Assembly: GCA_023428645.1 (NCBI GenBank)
Contig: JAEYXD010000153.1
Coordinates: forward strand, 1-36,582
DNA length: 36,582 bases
Direction: 5' to 3'
DNA from: Pseudomonadota bacterium
GTDB taxonomy: Bacteria > Pseudomonadota > Gammaproteobacteria > Steroidobacterales > Steroidobacteraceae
Shown here: in pieces, positions 1 to 8,902 of the stretch
Position numbering within the stretch: the stretch's first letter is position 1
How the letters are laid out: each line of letters starts with the position of its first letter
Notes under the pieces: generated by a model
What the model saw: the letters and a program-made list of their open reading frames with translations, nothing else
Told to the model about the DNA's origin: nothing
Databases searched by the model: none
Program-made: the position numbers and the translations under genes

Positions 1-58
1 GTGTAGCAGATGGTCTCGGAATGCCTTGTGAGCTTCCGTCAAACGCGCGGACACACGC

Positions 59-64
59 TAGAAT
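59..64 (+). promoter_or_regulatory. Candidate -10 box for tRNA-Leu
   Basis: TAGAAT lies 13 nt before the first base of tRNA-Leu, so transcription would start around position 71. A GC-rich discriminator follows, as is common for stable RNA genes. The best -35-like hexamer, TTCCGT at 34-39, has a 19-nt spacer, which is long. The assignment rests mainly on the -10 match and its position. Confidence 0.45.
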
Positions 65-77
65 GCGCGCCGCTGTC

Positions 78-164
78 GCCCGGGTGGCGTAATTGGTAGC
101 CGCAAGGGACTTAAAATCCCTCGGAGGAAACTCCGTACCGGTTCGAGTCCGGTCCCGGGCACCA
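78..164 (+). tRNA. leuZ: tRNA-Leu(UAA), CCA encoded
   Basis: This is a complete class II tRNA. The 7-bp acceptor stem GCCCGGG (78-84) pairs with CCCGGGC (154-160), followed by A and an encoded CCA. The anticodon stem AGGGA/TCCCT flanks loop CTTAAAA, giving anticodon TAA at 112-114. There is a long variable arm and a T-loop GTTCGAGTC. In E. coli the tRNA-Leu(UAA) gene leuZ sits directly behind glyW-cysT. Here it is about 3.1 kb from tRNA-Gly and tRNA-Cys and on the opposite strand. It converges on the PPK2 gene, whose stop lies 32 nt away. Confidence 0.96.
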
Positions 165-196
165 GCTTTCTCGTCGATTTCCGACCCCGATCGCGC

Positions 197-1108
197 CTAC
201 TTCCCACCTTCCTTCATCAGCTCGCTGCGCACTTCCGCGAGTTCCTTGAGCTTCGCCTTGCTCACGCGCGGATATTCGAGGTCGAGTGAATCCAGTGCCT
301 GGATGATCGCCGCGGCTACCACGACGCGGGTGAACCATTTGTTATCCGCGGGCACGACGTACCAGGGGCATTGCGGTGTGGCCGTGGCGTGGATCGCATC
401 TTCGTAAGCTTCCATGTAGTCGTCCCAATGGGCGCGCTCGCGTGCGTCCGCGGACGAGAACTTCCAGTTCTTCTCCGGATTGTCGATGCGCTCGAGAAAG
501 CGCCGCTTCTGTTCCGCCCTCGACAGATGCAAGAAGAATTTGCGCACGATCACGCCATTGCCGTCGAGATAACGCTCGTACGCTCGAATCTCCCGATAGC
601 GCTGCTCCCAGATGTCCTTGCTGACCCGCTCCGGCGGCAGTTTCTGAGCCTCGAGCAACTCGCGATGCACGCGCAGCACGAGCACCTCTTCGTAATAGGA
701 GCGGTTGAAGATGCCGATGCGACCACGCTCCGGCAGGTTGCGATTGCAGCGCCACAGGTAGTCGTGATCGAGCTCCTCCGACGACGGCGCCTTGAACGAC
801 ACGACCTGGCAACCCTGCGGATTCACGCCCGACATCACATGCTTGATCGCGCCGTCCTTGCCGGCGGCGTCCATCGCTTGAAACACGAGCAACAATGCCC
901 AGCGATCCTGCGCGTACAGCATGTCCTGCAGCTCCGTCAGCGCCTGCACGCCGATCTGCAGCGCCTCCCTCGCCCGCGGCTTGTCTTCGCGATCCAGACC
1001 GAGCGTGTCGCCGGGATCGAAGTCCTTGAGGCGGAACTTGCCCTTGCCCGTGACCTCGAACGGCGCCGCCCAACTGCGGCTCTTCTTGATGATCTCTCCG
1101 AGCTTCAT
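197..1108 (-). CDS. ppk2: PPK2 family polyphosphate:nucleotide phosphotransferase
   Basis: This is a 303-residue cytoplasmic polyphosphate kinase 2 family protein. Known members move phosphate between inorganic polyphosphate and AMP, ADP or other nucleotides. The Walker A-like loop DAAGKDG is at residues 80-86. The Walker B-like segment GIFNRSYYE is near 132-140; it has Asn where many PPK2 proteins have Asp, a form I recall from a TIGR03709-like subgroup. Lid-module residues follow (ERIDNPEKNWKFS). The length fits a single-domain enzyme. Its ATG overlaps the stop of the upstream SulP transporter by 4 nt, so the two are probably translationally coupled. Whether AMP, ADP or both is the acceptor cannot be read from the sequence. 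Confidence 0.93.
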   Translation of the reverse strand: MKLGEIIKKSRSWAAPFEVTGKGKFRLKDFDPGDTLGLDREDKPRAREALQIGVQALTELQDMLYAQDRWALLLVFQAMDAAGKDGAIKHVMSGVNPQGCQVVSFKAPSSEELDHDYLWRCNRNLPERGRIGIFNRSYYEEVLVLRVHRELLEAQKLPPERVSKDIWEQRYREIRAYERYLDGNGVIVRKFFLHLSRAEQKRRFLERIDNPEKNWKFSSADARERAHWDDYMEAYEDAIHATATPQCPWYVVPADNKWFTRVVVAAAIIQALDSLDLEYPRVSKAKLKELAEVRSELMKEGGK

Positions 1109-2787
1109 GGGGCACCTCTGTCACTGCTCCGCAGCTTCTCGAACCGGTCGACGGCAATCTCGAGATCGAACAGCAAGCGCTCGGGACCGAGCGTCGCGCC
1201 GAGCGATGAGTGCTGGATCACCTGCAAGACATCGGGGTTCAGCCCCACGAGCCACACCGTCACATGCGCGGCGCGCTGCCGCCGCTCGGCCTCGATCAGC
1301 ATCTTGAGCGCCGAGTACTCGAGATCGAAGACGCGGCTCAGATCCAAGGCGACGACGCGCGGGCGCGCCGCCTGAATCATCGGCCGGATCTTTTCACCGA
1401 CGGTCTCGGCGTTGAGAAAGAACAGCCGCCCTTCGGGTCGCAGGATCAGCAGCCCGGGGAAAAATTCATCATCCGGATGCGCGGGCGAGCGCGGCCGAAA
1501 GACATTCGTACCGCGCTTGCGGCCGAGCACGTACACCGGCGGATCGGCTGCTTGCTGGCCGAGCGAGACGAGCGAGACGATGATCGCGACGAGGATGCCC
1601 TGGAGCGTCCCGAGCAGGATCACTCCCAGGAAGGCCACGATCGCCCAGATGAATTCAGTGCGCCGCACCTGCAGGATGCTGCGGAAATCACCCGGCTTGA
1701 TCAGACCCACCGAGTAGACGATGACCGTGCCCGCAAGCACGGCATGCGGCATGAGAGCGATGACGGGCGACAGCAGCAGCATCGTGAGTAGCGTCATCGA
1801 CGCCGTGACGAGACTCGAAAGCTGCGATTGCGCACCAGTCAGCCGATTGAGCGCAGTCTGTGACATGCCGCCGCCCGCGGGCATGCAACCGGTGAATGCG
1901 CCGGCGACGTTGCCGACGCCTGTGGCGAGCAGCTCGCGATTCGGTCGCAACTGCGGCTCGTCGCTGCGAATGAAGGCGCGTCCGACCGCGGCCGTCTCGG
2001 CGAAGCTCATGAGCGCAATGCCCAGCGCCGCCGGCCACATCTGATTCACGAGACCGAGGGCGGGAATCGTGATGGGCGGCGGACCGGTCGGGATCGCACC
2101 GACGAGATCGAGTCCGTGGCGTTGCAGATCGAAGATCGCGACCGCGGCAATCGCGGCACCGAGGACGATCAGCGGCGCAGGCCATCGCGGCCGCCACCAC
2201 TCGAAGAAGGTCAAGCCAGCGATGGTCAGCCCGCCGACGATCACGGCGGGGACCGAGCTCTCCGGGAGACTCTGGACGAGCGCCTGAACATTGTGCAGGA
2301 AGCCGTCCTTGTCGGGATGCACGCCGAGAATCTTCGGCAGCTGATCGATCACGATGACGAGACCGATGCCGGCCTTGAAGCCAACGAGCACGGGCTCGGA
2401 GATGAAGTTGGACACGAAGCCCAGCCGCAGGGCGGCCGCGAGCGTGAGCACGACGCCCACCATCGAGCTGAGCGTGACGGCAGCCTGCAACAACGCGGCT
2501 GGATCGCCATCGGGCACGGCGCGGCCGAGCGCGACACCCGTGAGGATTGCAAGCGTCGTCGTGGTGCTCACGCTCAACACGCGCGACGTGCCGAGCACCG
2601 CGTACACGACCATCGGCGTGAAGGCGGTGTAGAGTCCGACCTCGACGGGCAGCCCCGCGATCGTGGCAAAGGCCATGGCCTTGGGAACGACGACAGCGCT
2701 CGTCGTGAGTCCCGCGATCACATCGGGACGTAGTCCGGTCTTGCGCAAGTCCGGAACCCATTCGAGGAGCGGCAATTGCACACTCAT
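1105..2787 (-). CDS. SulP/SLC26 family anion transporter with STAS domain
   Basis: This is a 560-residue inner-membrane SulP transporter. The first 400 or so residues hold repeated hydrophobic helices and the N-terminal family signature (DVIAGLTTSAVVVPKAMAFA near residues 22-41). After a linker rich in Pro and Arg, a cytoplasmic STAS domain occupies about 440-550, with its core VVALDLSRVFDLEYSALKML. SulP proteins carry sulfate, bicarbonate or dicarboxylates; the substrate cannot be assigned here. It is the first gene of a two-gene operon with the PPK2 kinase, overlapping it by 4 nt. The start ATG at 2787 lies 50 nt from the divergent ATG of the next gene, so the promoters must overlap in that gap. 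Confidence 0.93.
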   Translation of the reverse strand: MSVQLPLLEWVPDLRKTGLRPDVIAGLTTSAVVVPKAMAFATIAGLPVEVGLYTAFTPMVVYAVLGTSRVLSVSTTTTLAILTGVALGRAVPDGDPAALLQAAVTLSSMVGVVLTLAAALRLGFVSNFISEPVLVGFKAGIGLVIVIDQLPKILGVHPDKDGFLHNVQALVQSLPESSVPAVIVGGLTIAGLTFFEWWRPRWPAPLIVLGAAIAAVAIFDLQRHGLDLVGAIPTGPPPITIPALGLVNQMWPAALGIALMSFAETAAVGRAFIRSDEPQLRPNRELLATGVGNVAGAFTGCMPAGGGMSQTALNRLTGAQSQLSSLVTASMTLLTMLLLSPVIALMPHAVLAGTVIVYSVGLIKPGDFRSILQVRRTEFIWAIVAFLGVILLGTLQGILVAIIVSLVSLGQQAADPPVYVLGRKRGTNVFRPRSPAHPDDEFFPGLLILRPEGRLFFLNAETVGEKIRPMIQAARPRVVALDLSRVFDLEYSALKMLIEAERRQRAAHVTVWLVGLNPDVLQVIQHSSLGATLGPERLLFDLEIAVDRFEKLRSSDRGAP

Positions 2788-2837
2788 GCCCTCGTCTCCC
2801 TCAGCCCCGCGAGCCTAGCAGGGAACCCTCCGACGCC

Positions 2838-3293
2838 ATGTCCGTACTCGGGGAAGCAAGCGTTGCGACATGGCGCGGCGAGGACTCACTCGACAATCGA
2901 CCCATCCAGGCGGCGCTCGCGGAACTCTGCCGCGCGCTTTCGAACTACATCGAAGACCGAACCGGAGTACTGCCGATGATCGAATCCATTCGTGAGTTAT
3001 ATGGGGCGGGCGTCGACTGCGGCGTCGAGTCGTTTCAAGGGGAAGGCGTGCTGGCCTGGGTCGTGGACGCCGGCAACCGGCGCGTCGAGAAGCGCTTCGC
3101 CATTCACGAGCTCGAAGCGGTGTCCGAGTGGCTCTTCACCGAAGCGGCTCGACAGCGCGAGACGCCGAGCGGTACGCAAACACCGCGCGATCTTCTTGCC
3201 GAGTTAGCGAATGCGCGTCGGAAGGATTCGAAGCGAGTCAGCGTCGATGAGCGGCACGAACGACATCGTCCCGCTGCTGCTCGCTCTAACTAG
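2838..3293 (+). CDS. Hypothetical protein of 151 residues
   Basis: I do not recognise this protein. It is soluble-looking, with no signal peptide or membrane segment. Residues 45-97 look folded: alternating hydrophobic strands (GVDCGVESFQ, GVLAWVVDAG, KRFAIHELE) are followed by a helix (AVSEWLFTEAARQ). The C-terminal 35 residues are Arg-, Lys- and His-rich and probably disordered. The ATG at 2838 has only a weak purine stretch (AGGGAA) about a dozen nt upstream, so the start is uncertain; Met47 is an alternative. The stop codon ends three bases before the encoded CCA end of the convergent tRNA-Cys. It is probably real because no competing gene covers the interval. Confidence 0.55.
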   Translation: MSVLGEASVATWRGEDSLDNRPIQAALAELCRALSNYIEDRTGVLPMIESIRELYGAGVDCGVESFQGEGVLAWVVDAGNRRVEKRFAIHELEAVSEWLFTEAARQRETPSGTQTPRDLLAELANARRKDSKRVSVDERHERHRPAAARSN

Positions 3294-3296
3294 GAA

Positions 3297-3370
3297 TGGA
3301 GGCGTCGGCCGGAATTGAACCGGCGTACGCGGTTTTGCAGACCGCTGCGTAACCACTCCGCCACGACGCC
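3297..3370 (-). tRNA. cysT: tRNA-Cys(GCA), CCA encoded
   Basis: Read on the minus strand, acceptor stem GGCGTCG pairs with CGACGCC, followed by T and CCA. The anticodon stem GCGGT/ACCGC encloses loop CTGCAAA, giving anticodon GCA. The T-arm GCCGGTTCAATTCCGGC is intact. It follows tRNA-Gly by 56 nt on the same strand, the order seen downstream of pgsA in E. coli (glyW-cysT). Confidence 0.97.
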
Positions 3371-3387
3371 TGAAAGTCCCTAAAACG

Positions 3388-3413
3388 CAAAACCCCGAAG
3401 GTGGCCCTCGGGG
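3388..3413 (-). terminator. Hairpin with T-tract between tRNA-Gly and tRNA-Cys
   Basis: On the minus strand CCCCGAGG pairs with CCTTCGGGG (one bulged T), followed by TTTTGCGTTTT. This looks like an intrinsic terminator. Because it sits between two tRNAs that are normally co-transcribed, it could also be a processing stem or a partial attenuator. I see no strong promoter of its own for tRNA-Cys in the 20 nt that follow. Confidence 0.5.
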
Positions 3414-3426
3414 TCGGCGTAGGAAC

Positions 3427-3502
3427 TGGAGCGGGAAACGAGGCTCGAACTCGCGACCTTAACCTTGGCAAGGTTACGCTCTACCAACTGAGCTATTCCC
3501 GC
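3427..3502 (-). tRNA. glyW: tRNA-Gly(GCC), CCA encoded
   Basis: On the minus strand the acceptor stem GCGGGAA pairs with TTCCCGC, followed by T and CCA. The anticodon arm TAACC-TTGCCAA-GGTTA gives anticodon GCC. The D-arm AGCTCAGTTGGTAGAGC and T-arm with GTTCGAGCC are canonical. It starts 63 nt after the pgsA stop codon in the same direction, so it is probably co-transcribed with uvrC-pgsA as in other gammaproteobacteria. Confidence 0.97.
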
Positions 3503-3565
3503 ACACGTATTCGAGGGCCGCGATTTTCACGATCAAACCGAATGCTGTCAAGGCAAAGATTGCAC

Positions 3566-4162
3566 TTATCGCGAAGTCGATCGCATCAGATCGGGCCAAG
3601 CCGCCTTGAGATAAACGATCATCGACCACAACGTCAACGCCGCCGCCGCGACGAGACAGTAAACACCGAGCTCGAACGCCGGGATGAACCACACGTCGCT
3701 GCGGAACAGCATGCAGGACAAGCCCGTCATCTGAAAGATCGTCTTCAGCTTGCCCATGCTGGAGACGGCGACCTTGCCGCGCGCGCCCATCTCCGCCATC
3801 CATTCGCGCAATGCCGAAATCGTGATCTCGCGACCAACGATGACCGCCGCGGTGATCGTGATCAAGACGTGCGGATTGAAAGCGATGAGCTCGAGGTTCG
3901 GAGGGTCATAGCTCACGAGCAGCACGAGCGCGGTGACGACCATGAGCTTGTCCGCCACCGGATCCAGGAACGCGCCCAACGCCGAGGTCTGCCCGAGCTT
4001 GCGAGCGAGATAGCCGTCGAGCGAGTCCGTGATCGCGGCGAGAATGAAGACGAAGCCGGTGGCGGACTTCGCCCAGCCGTACGGCAGATAGAACAGCACG
4101 ACGACGAGCGGGATCATCACGATCCGCGCGAGCGTGAGGATGTTCGCGATCGGAAATCTCAC
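3566..4162 (-). CDS. pgsA: CDP-diacylglycerol--glycerol-3-phosphate 3-phosphatidyltransferase
   Basis: This is a 198-residue integral membrane enzyme that makes phosphatidylglycerol phosphate from CDP-diacylglycerol and glycerol 3-phosphate, the committed step to phosphatidylglycerol and cardiolipin. The CDP-alcohol phosphotransferase signature D-x2-DG-x2-AR-x8-G-x3-D-x3-D is complete: D46, D49, G50, A53, R54, G63, D67 and D71. Hydrophobic helices occupy about 10-28, 34-45, 70-85, 95-112 and 145-185. The length is close to that of E. coli PgsA. Its ATG lies 6 nt after the uvrC stop, so it is in an operon with uvrC, and tRNA-Gly follows. This uvrC-pgsA-tRNA order is well conserved in gammaproteobacteria. 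Confidence 0.97.
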   Translation of the reverse strand: MRFPIANILTLARIVMIPLVVVLFYLPYGWAKSATGFVFILAAITDSLDGYLARKLGQTSALGAFLDPVADKLMVVTALVLLVSYDPPNLELIAFNPHVLITITAAVIVGREITISALREWMAEMGARGKVAVSSMGKLKTIFQMTGLSCMLFRSDVWFIPAFELGVYCLVAAAALTLWSMIVYLKAAWPDLMRSTSR

Positions 4163-4168
4163 AGGACG

Positions 4169-5986
<1,818 letters not shown>

Positions 5987-5989
5987 GAC

Positions 5990-6739
5990 CTATGACCTGC
6001 CGCGCGCATCGAGCAGCTCGCGGGCCCGCGCGAACACCGCCTCGAACATCGCGTCGGTCAGACGACCGGTCTGCGTGTTGTAGCGGCTGCAATGATAGGA
6101 ATCGATGAGCGTCAAGCCATTCGGCAAATCGTGCTCGGCCGCATGCGCGAACTTGTAAGGCGCGGGTTTCAGCCCCAGGGCGCGCAGCAGCGCATTGTGA
6201 CCGACCAAGCCGAGCGCGAGCAGCACCGTGCCTTCCTTGAAGGTGCGGGTTTCCGCTTTCAAGTAGCGATTGCAGGTTTGGATCTCGATCGGCAGCGGCT
6301 TGTTCTCGGGCGGCACGCACTTGACCGAGTTCGTGATGCGGCAGTCGAGCAGCTGCAGGCCGTCATCGCGCGCGATCGACACCGGCTTGTTCGCGAACCC
6401 ATAGCGATGCAGCGTGCGATACAAGAGCACGCCGGCATGATCGCCCGTGAACGGCCGGCCGCTCGCGTTCGCGCCATGAAAGCCCGGCGCGAGCCCGACG
6501 ATCACGAAGCGCGCTTTGGGATCACCGAAAGGCGCGACGGGCGCGTTGTAGTACTCCGGCTCCTCGAGCCTCGCCTGCTTCAGGAAGTTCGCGAGCCGCG
6601 GGCAGAGCGTGCACGTACGGTCAAAAACCTCACCGTCGGACGGCCAGAGTCCTTTCGAGGTTGCGGTCGGTTTGCGGACAGAGACTTGGACGAGCGTGCG
6701 CCGCGGCGTCGCACGCTTCTTCAGAACTGGATTCGACAT
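5990..6739 (-). CDS. Family 5-like uracil-DNA glycosylase (UDGb), Fe-S type
   Basis: The predicted protein has 249 residues and removes uracil, and in known family members other deaminated bases, from DNA. Four cysteines fit a 4Fe-4S site: C43 and C46 in a CTLC motif, C141 and C156. Motif A is GLAPGFHGANASGRPFTGD (from residue 82), the family 5 form rather than the GEAPG of family 4. The C-terminal DNA-binding motif reads HCSRYNTQTGRLT. I chose the ATG at 6739; the reading frame extends to a GTG at 6766, which adds nine unconvincing residues. It leads the UDG-uvrC-pgsA-tRNA operon, with 3 nt before uvrC, pairing base excision and nucleotide excision repair. Confidence 0.88.
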   Translation of the reverse strand: MSNPVLKKRATPRRTLVQVSVRKPTATSKGLWPSDGEVFDRTCTLCPRLANFLKQARLEEPEYYNAPVAPFGDPKARFVIVGLAPGFHGANASGRPFTGDHAGVLLYRTLHRYGFANKPVSIARDDGLQLLDCRITNSVKCVPPENKPLPIEIQTCNRYLKAETRTFKEGTVLLALGLVGHNALLRALGLKPAPYKFAHAAEHDLPNGLTLIDSYHCSRYNTQTGRLTDAMFEAVFARARELLDARGRS

Positions 6740-6807
6740 GCGCCCAAGTTTACCGGCGCGAACCACCCCGTGGTTGCGACTCGGCGCGGGCGGTCATTTC
6801 GGAATGC

Positions 6808-8187
6808 TCACTCCACGACGAGCAAGCCCTGGCTGTCGAGCGCCGAAAAGAGCCCGTTACCGAAGTATTGCAGGCGAACGGCCTGATACTGCGAGCCGGC
6901 GATGAAGCCGGAGGTGCCGGGCGTCGTCGTCGGTTTCGGGTTGTAGAGATACCCGTGCACGGCTGCAAAGAACCGGCTGCCGTCGGCCGACAGCGCGACG
7001 GCGGTCCAGAATCGAGCACCTGAGTTCATCGTCGTCCAGTGATCGCCCCTGTCCGTGGAGATCGATATCGGCGTGTCCCTGCCGCCAAGCAAGACCGTGC
7101 CGCCATCCGCCGATACGGCGACCGACGTCGCGACGGCATTCCTGCGAGTCCAGGTGGCACCGCGATCGAACGACATATGCAATATATCGGCAGTATCCAC
7201 AGCCGCGACGGTTCGACCGTCCGCCGAGGTTGCGACTTGTCGAATTCGCGTCGGCACAAACGAAAGTGGAAGCGGGAGCGGCGACCAAGTGATGCCCGAG
7301 TCTGCGGACCCGAAGAGCCGAGGACCACTCGTTCCCGCGAACAGATAAGTGCCGTCCGCAGAGGACGCGACGCTCGCCCACGCATCGCTAGCGGTCCGCG
7401 ATGTCCAAGTGACGCCCGCATCAGTCGAAGTGAAAACGGAACCATGGAGTTGGAGCGCAACGAGCTTCATACCGTCCGCCGAAGAGGCGACGCTCTCCCA
7501 ATCACCGGAACCTGCGGCGGGCTGCGGGAGCCAGGTCTCACCGGCGTCGGCTGACGTGTAGATCATGTCTCCGGCAGCTACGGCGACGAGCCGATTGCCG
7601 TCCGCTGAGGACGCGACTCCGCGCCAGAGTTTCGTGCCTGCGCCCGGCCGAGGCACCCATGTCGTGCCGTAATCAGCGGAAGTATGAATGACGGTGTCTT
7701 GGCCAACCGCGACCACCTTCGATCCATCGGATGACGATGCGATGGACGTCCACTCTTGGTTCGAGGCGCGCGCCAGCCAGGCCATTCCGGCATGGCCGAT
7801 ATGAATCGATTGGCCGGCGTTCTGCGCAATACGCCAGCCGCCCGCGCCCACGCCTGAGACTTCGACGATATCGCCGAGTGCCGGGGTCGCAGGCAGCGTG
7901 ATCGTGACTTCTGCAGGATTGTCGGCGAGATAGCCAGTATTGGAGGCCGCTTGCGCGGCGGTGCCGGTGACGTGCATCCACGTAACACCCGGACCCGCGG
8001 AACCGGCCGGTCCGGGAACCCCGGGAGCCCCGGCGGGACCGGGCTGGCCTACGAATCCACGACGGCCGCGATCGCCTTCGCATCCGCTCAGAGCAAGGGC
8101 CGCCATCACGACGAGAATCGTCAATGGAAGCGCTGTGAGGCTCGAGCTGTTACGGCCGTGACACATCTGCGCGCAAAGTCTGAGCAT
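6808..8187 (-). CDS. Lipoprotein with collagen-like linker and BNR/sialidase-type repeats
   Basis: This 459-residue protein has a hydrophobic N-terminus and lipobox LSGC (C36), so it is probably membrane-anchored and outward-facing. A run of about ten Gly-X-Y triplets follows at 38-67 (GQPGPAGAPGVPGPAG), as in bacterial collagen-like proteins. The rest, about 130-430, holds at least six repeats of the form ASSADG-x-LVAV...IYTSxDxGxTW, a BNR/Asp-box beta-propeller like sialidase or photosystem II assembly folds. No sialidase catalytic residues can be assigned, so a binding or scaffold role is as likely as an enzyme. The start is uncertain: ATG at 8187 and at 8166 both lack a strong ribosome site. 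A decayed partial copy lies at 8545-8815. Confidence 0.8.
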   Translation of the reverse strand: MLRLCAQMCHGRNSSSLTALPLTILVVMAALALSGCEGDRGRRGFVGQPGPAGAPGVPGPAGSAGPGVTWMHVTGTAAQAASNTGYLADNPAEVTITLPATPALGDIVEVSGVGAGGWRIAQNAGQSIHIGHAGMAWLARASNQEWTSIASSSDGSKVVAVGQDTVIHTSADYGTTWVPRPGAGTKLWRGVASSADGNRLVAVAAGDMIYTSADAGETWLPQPAAGSGDWESVASSADGMKLVALQLHGSVFTSTDAGVTWTSRTASDAWASVASSADGTYLFAGTSGPRLFGSADSGITWSPLPLPLSFVPTRIRQVATSADGRTVAAVDTADILHMSFDRGATWTRRNAVATSVAVSADGGTVLLGGRDTPISISTDRGDHWTTMNSGARFWTAVALSADGSRFFAAVHGYLYNPKPTTTPGTSGFIAGSQYQAVRLQYFGNGLFSALDSQGLLVVE

Positions 8188-8340
8188 GGAACGCCGCCCG
8201 TGGGAGTGTTCGCTCTGTTTCGGCTCGCACGCGGCGAAACTTGAGTGAAGTACTGCTCATCTCCGTCGGAATTAACGCTCGAATCACGCTCGGAATTGCC
8301 CCCAGCTCACAGTCGCATAACGCGACGCATTCACGTTGCT

Positions 8341-8544
8341 CAAAATGAAACGGCCCGGCGATCACTCGCCGAGCCGTGTTCAGTCAACGGCTCGGACCTG
8401 GAGCCGTGCTTCGGTCAACAACTCGGCACGCCGAGCCGCTCGTCTCAGCCATTCGCGGCGTGAAACTGCTCTTCTTCCGTCGAGCCCTTCATCGCCGTCA
8501 CGGACGACTGGCCGCCCGTGACCGTCTGCGTCACGTCGTCGAAG
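8341..8544 (-). repeat. Truncated second copy of the aceA 3' end and its terminator
   Basis: 8457-8544 is base-for-base the same as 9669-9756, the last codons of aceA (decoding to DDVTQTVTGGQSSVTAMKG and on to the stop). The adjoining terminator hairpin is also copied: 8350-8377 matches 9591-9618 with few changes. Between hairpin and stop the copy is about 29 nt longer. The aceA match stops sharply at 8544, and BNR lipoprotein-like sequence begins at about 8545. The copy cannot make isocitrate lyase and is not in frame with the adjoining BNR fragment. Confidence 0.9.
8350..8377 (-). terminator. Copied aceA terminator hairpin
   Basis: The minus strand reads ACGGCTCGGCGA, a 4-nt loop and TCGCCGGGCCGT, then TTTCATTTTG. 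This is the duplicated counterpart of the aceA terminator at 9582-9618. It may stop read-through from ohr and the pseudogene toward the lipoprotein gene. Confidence 0.75.
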
Positions 8545-8815
8545 GTGCATCCGAACTCATCGTCGTCCAGTGATTGCCACCGTCCCTCGAGATCGACACC
8601 GGCGTGCCCTTGCCGCCCGGCACGACCGCGGACACCGCGCCCGACGTCGCGATCGCATTCCTGCGGGTCCAGGTATCGCGATCGAACGGCATGTGCAACA
8701 TACCGGCATCGTCCACCACCGCGACGGTTCAACCGCCCGCCGAAGCCGCGACTTACCCAATCTGCGCCGAGTCGGGGAAAAACGTAAGCGGAAGCTGCGA
8801 CCAAGTGATGCCAAG
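8545..8815 (-). pseudogene. Decayed fragment of a BNR-repeat lipoprotein gene
   Basis: This segment aligns with 7014-7290 of the intact lipoprotein gene at roughly three-quarters identity by eye, with small deletions. Decoded, it gives AGMLHMPFDRDTWTRRN against ADILHMSFDRGATWTRRN of the intact gene. Two in-frame stops, TAA at 8753-8755 and TGA at 8729-8731, and the lack of a 5' end make it a pseudogene. Its downstream end is replaced by the aceA 3' copy. Beyond about 8815 the match to the corresponding position fades; a short stretch near 8817-8830 recalls a different repeat unit, which suggests an internal deletion. Confidence 0.82.
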
Positions 8816-8870
8816 TCGAGGCATCCATGCCGAAGTTGTTCCGTCGCGGACCAGCCACACGGCGATGAGC

Positions 8871-8890
8871 GGGATCGCTGAGGCGATCCC
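8871..8890. terminator. GC hairpin downstream of ohr
   Basis: GGGATCGC-TGAG-GCGATCCC is a perfect 8-bp stem with a 4-nt loop, 12 nt past the ohr stop codon. It lacks a T-tract on either strand, so it is at best a weak or Rho-assisted terminator or a 3' end stabiliser. Confidence 0.45.
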
Positions 8891-8902
8891 ACTCCCTAAT
8901 CG

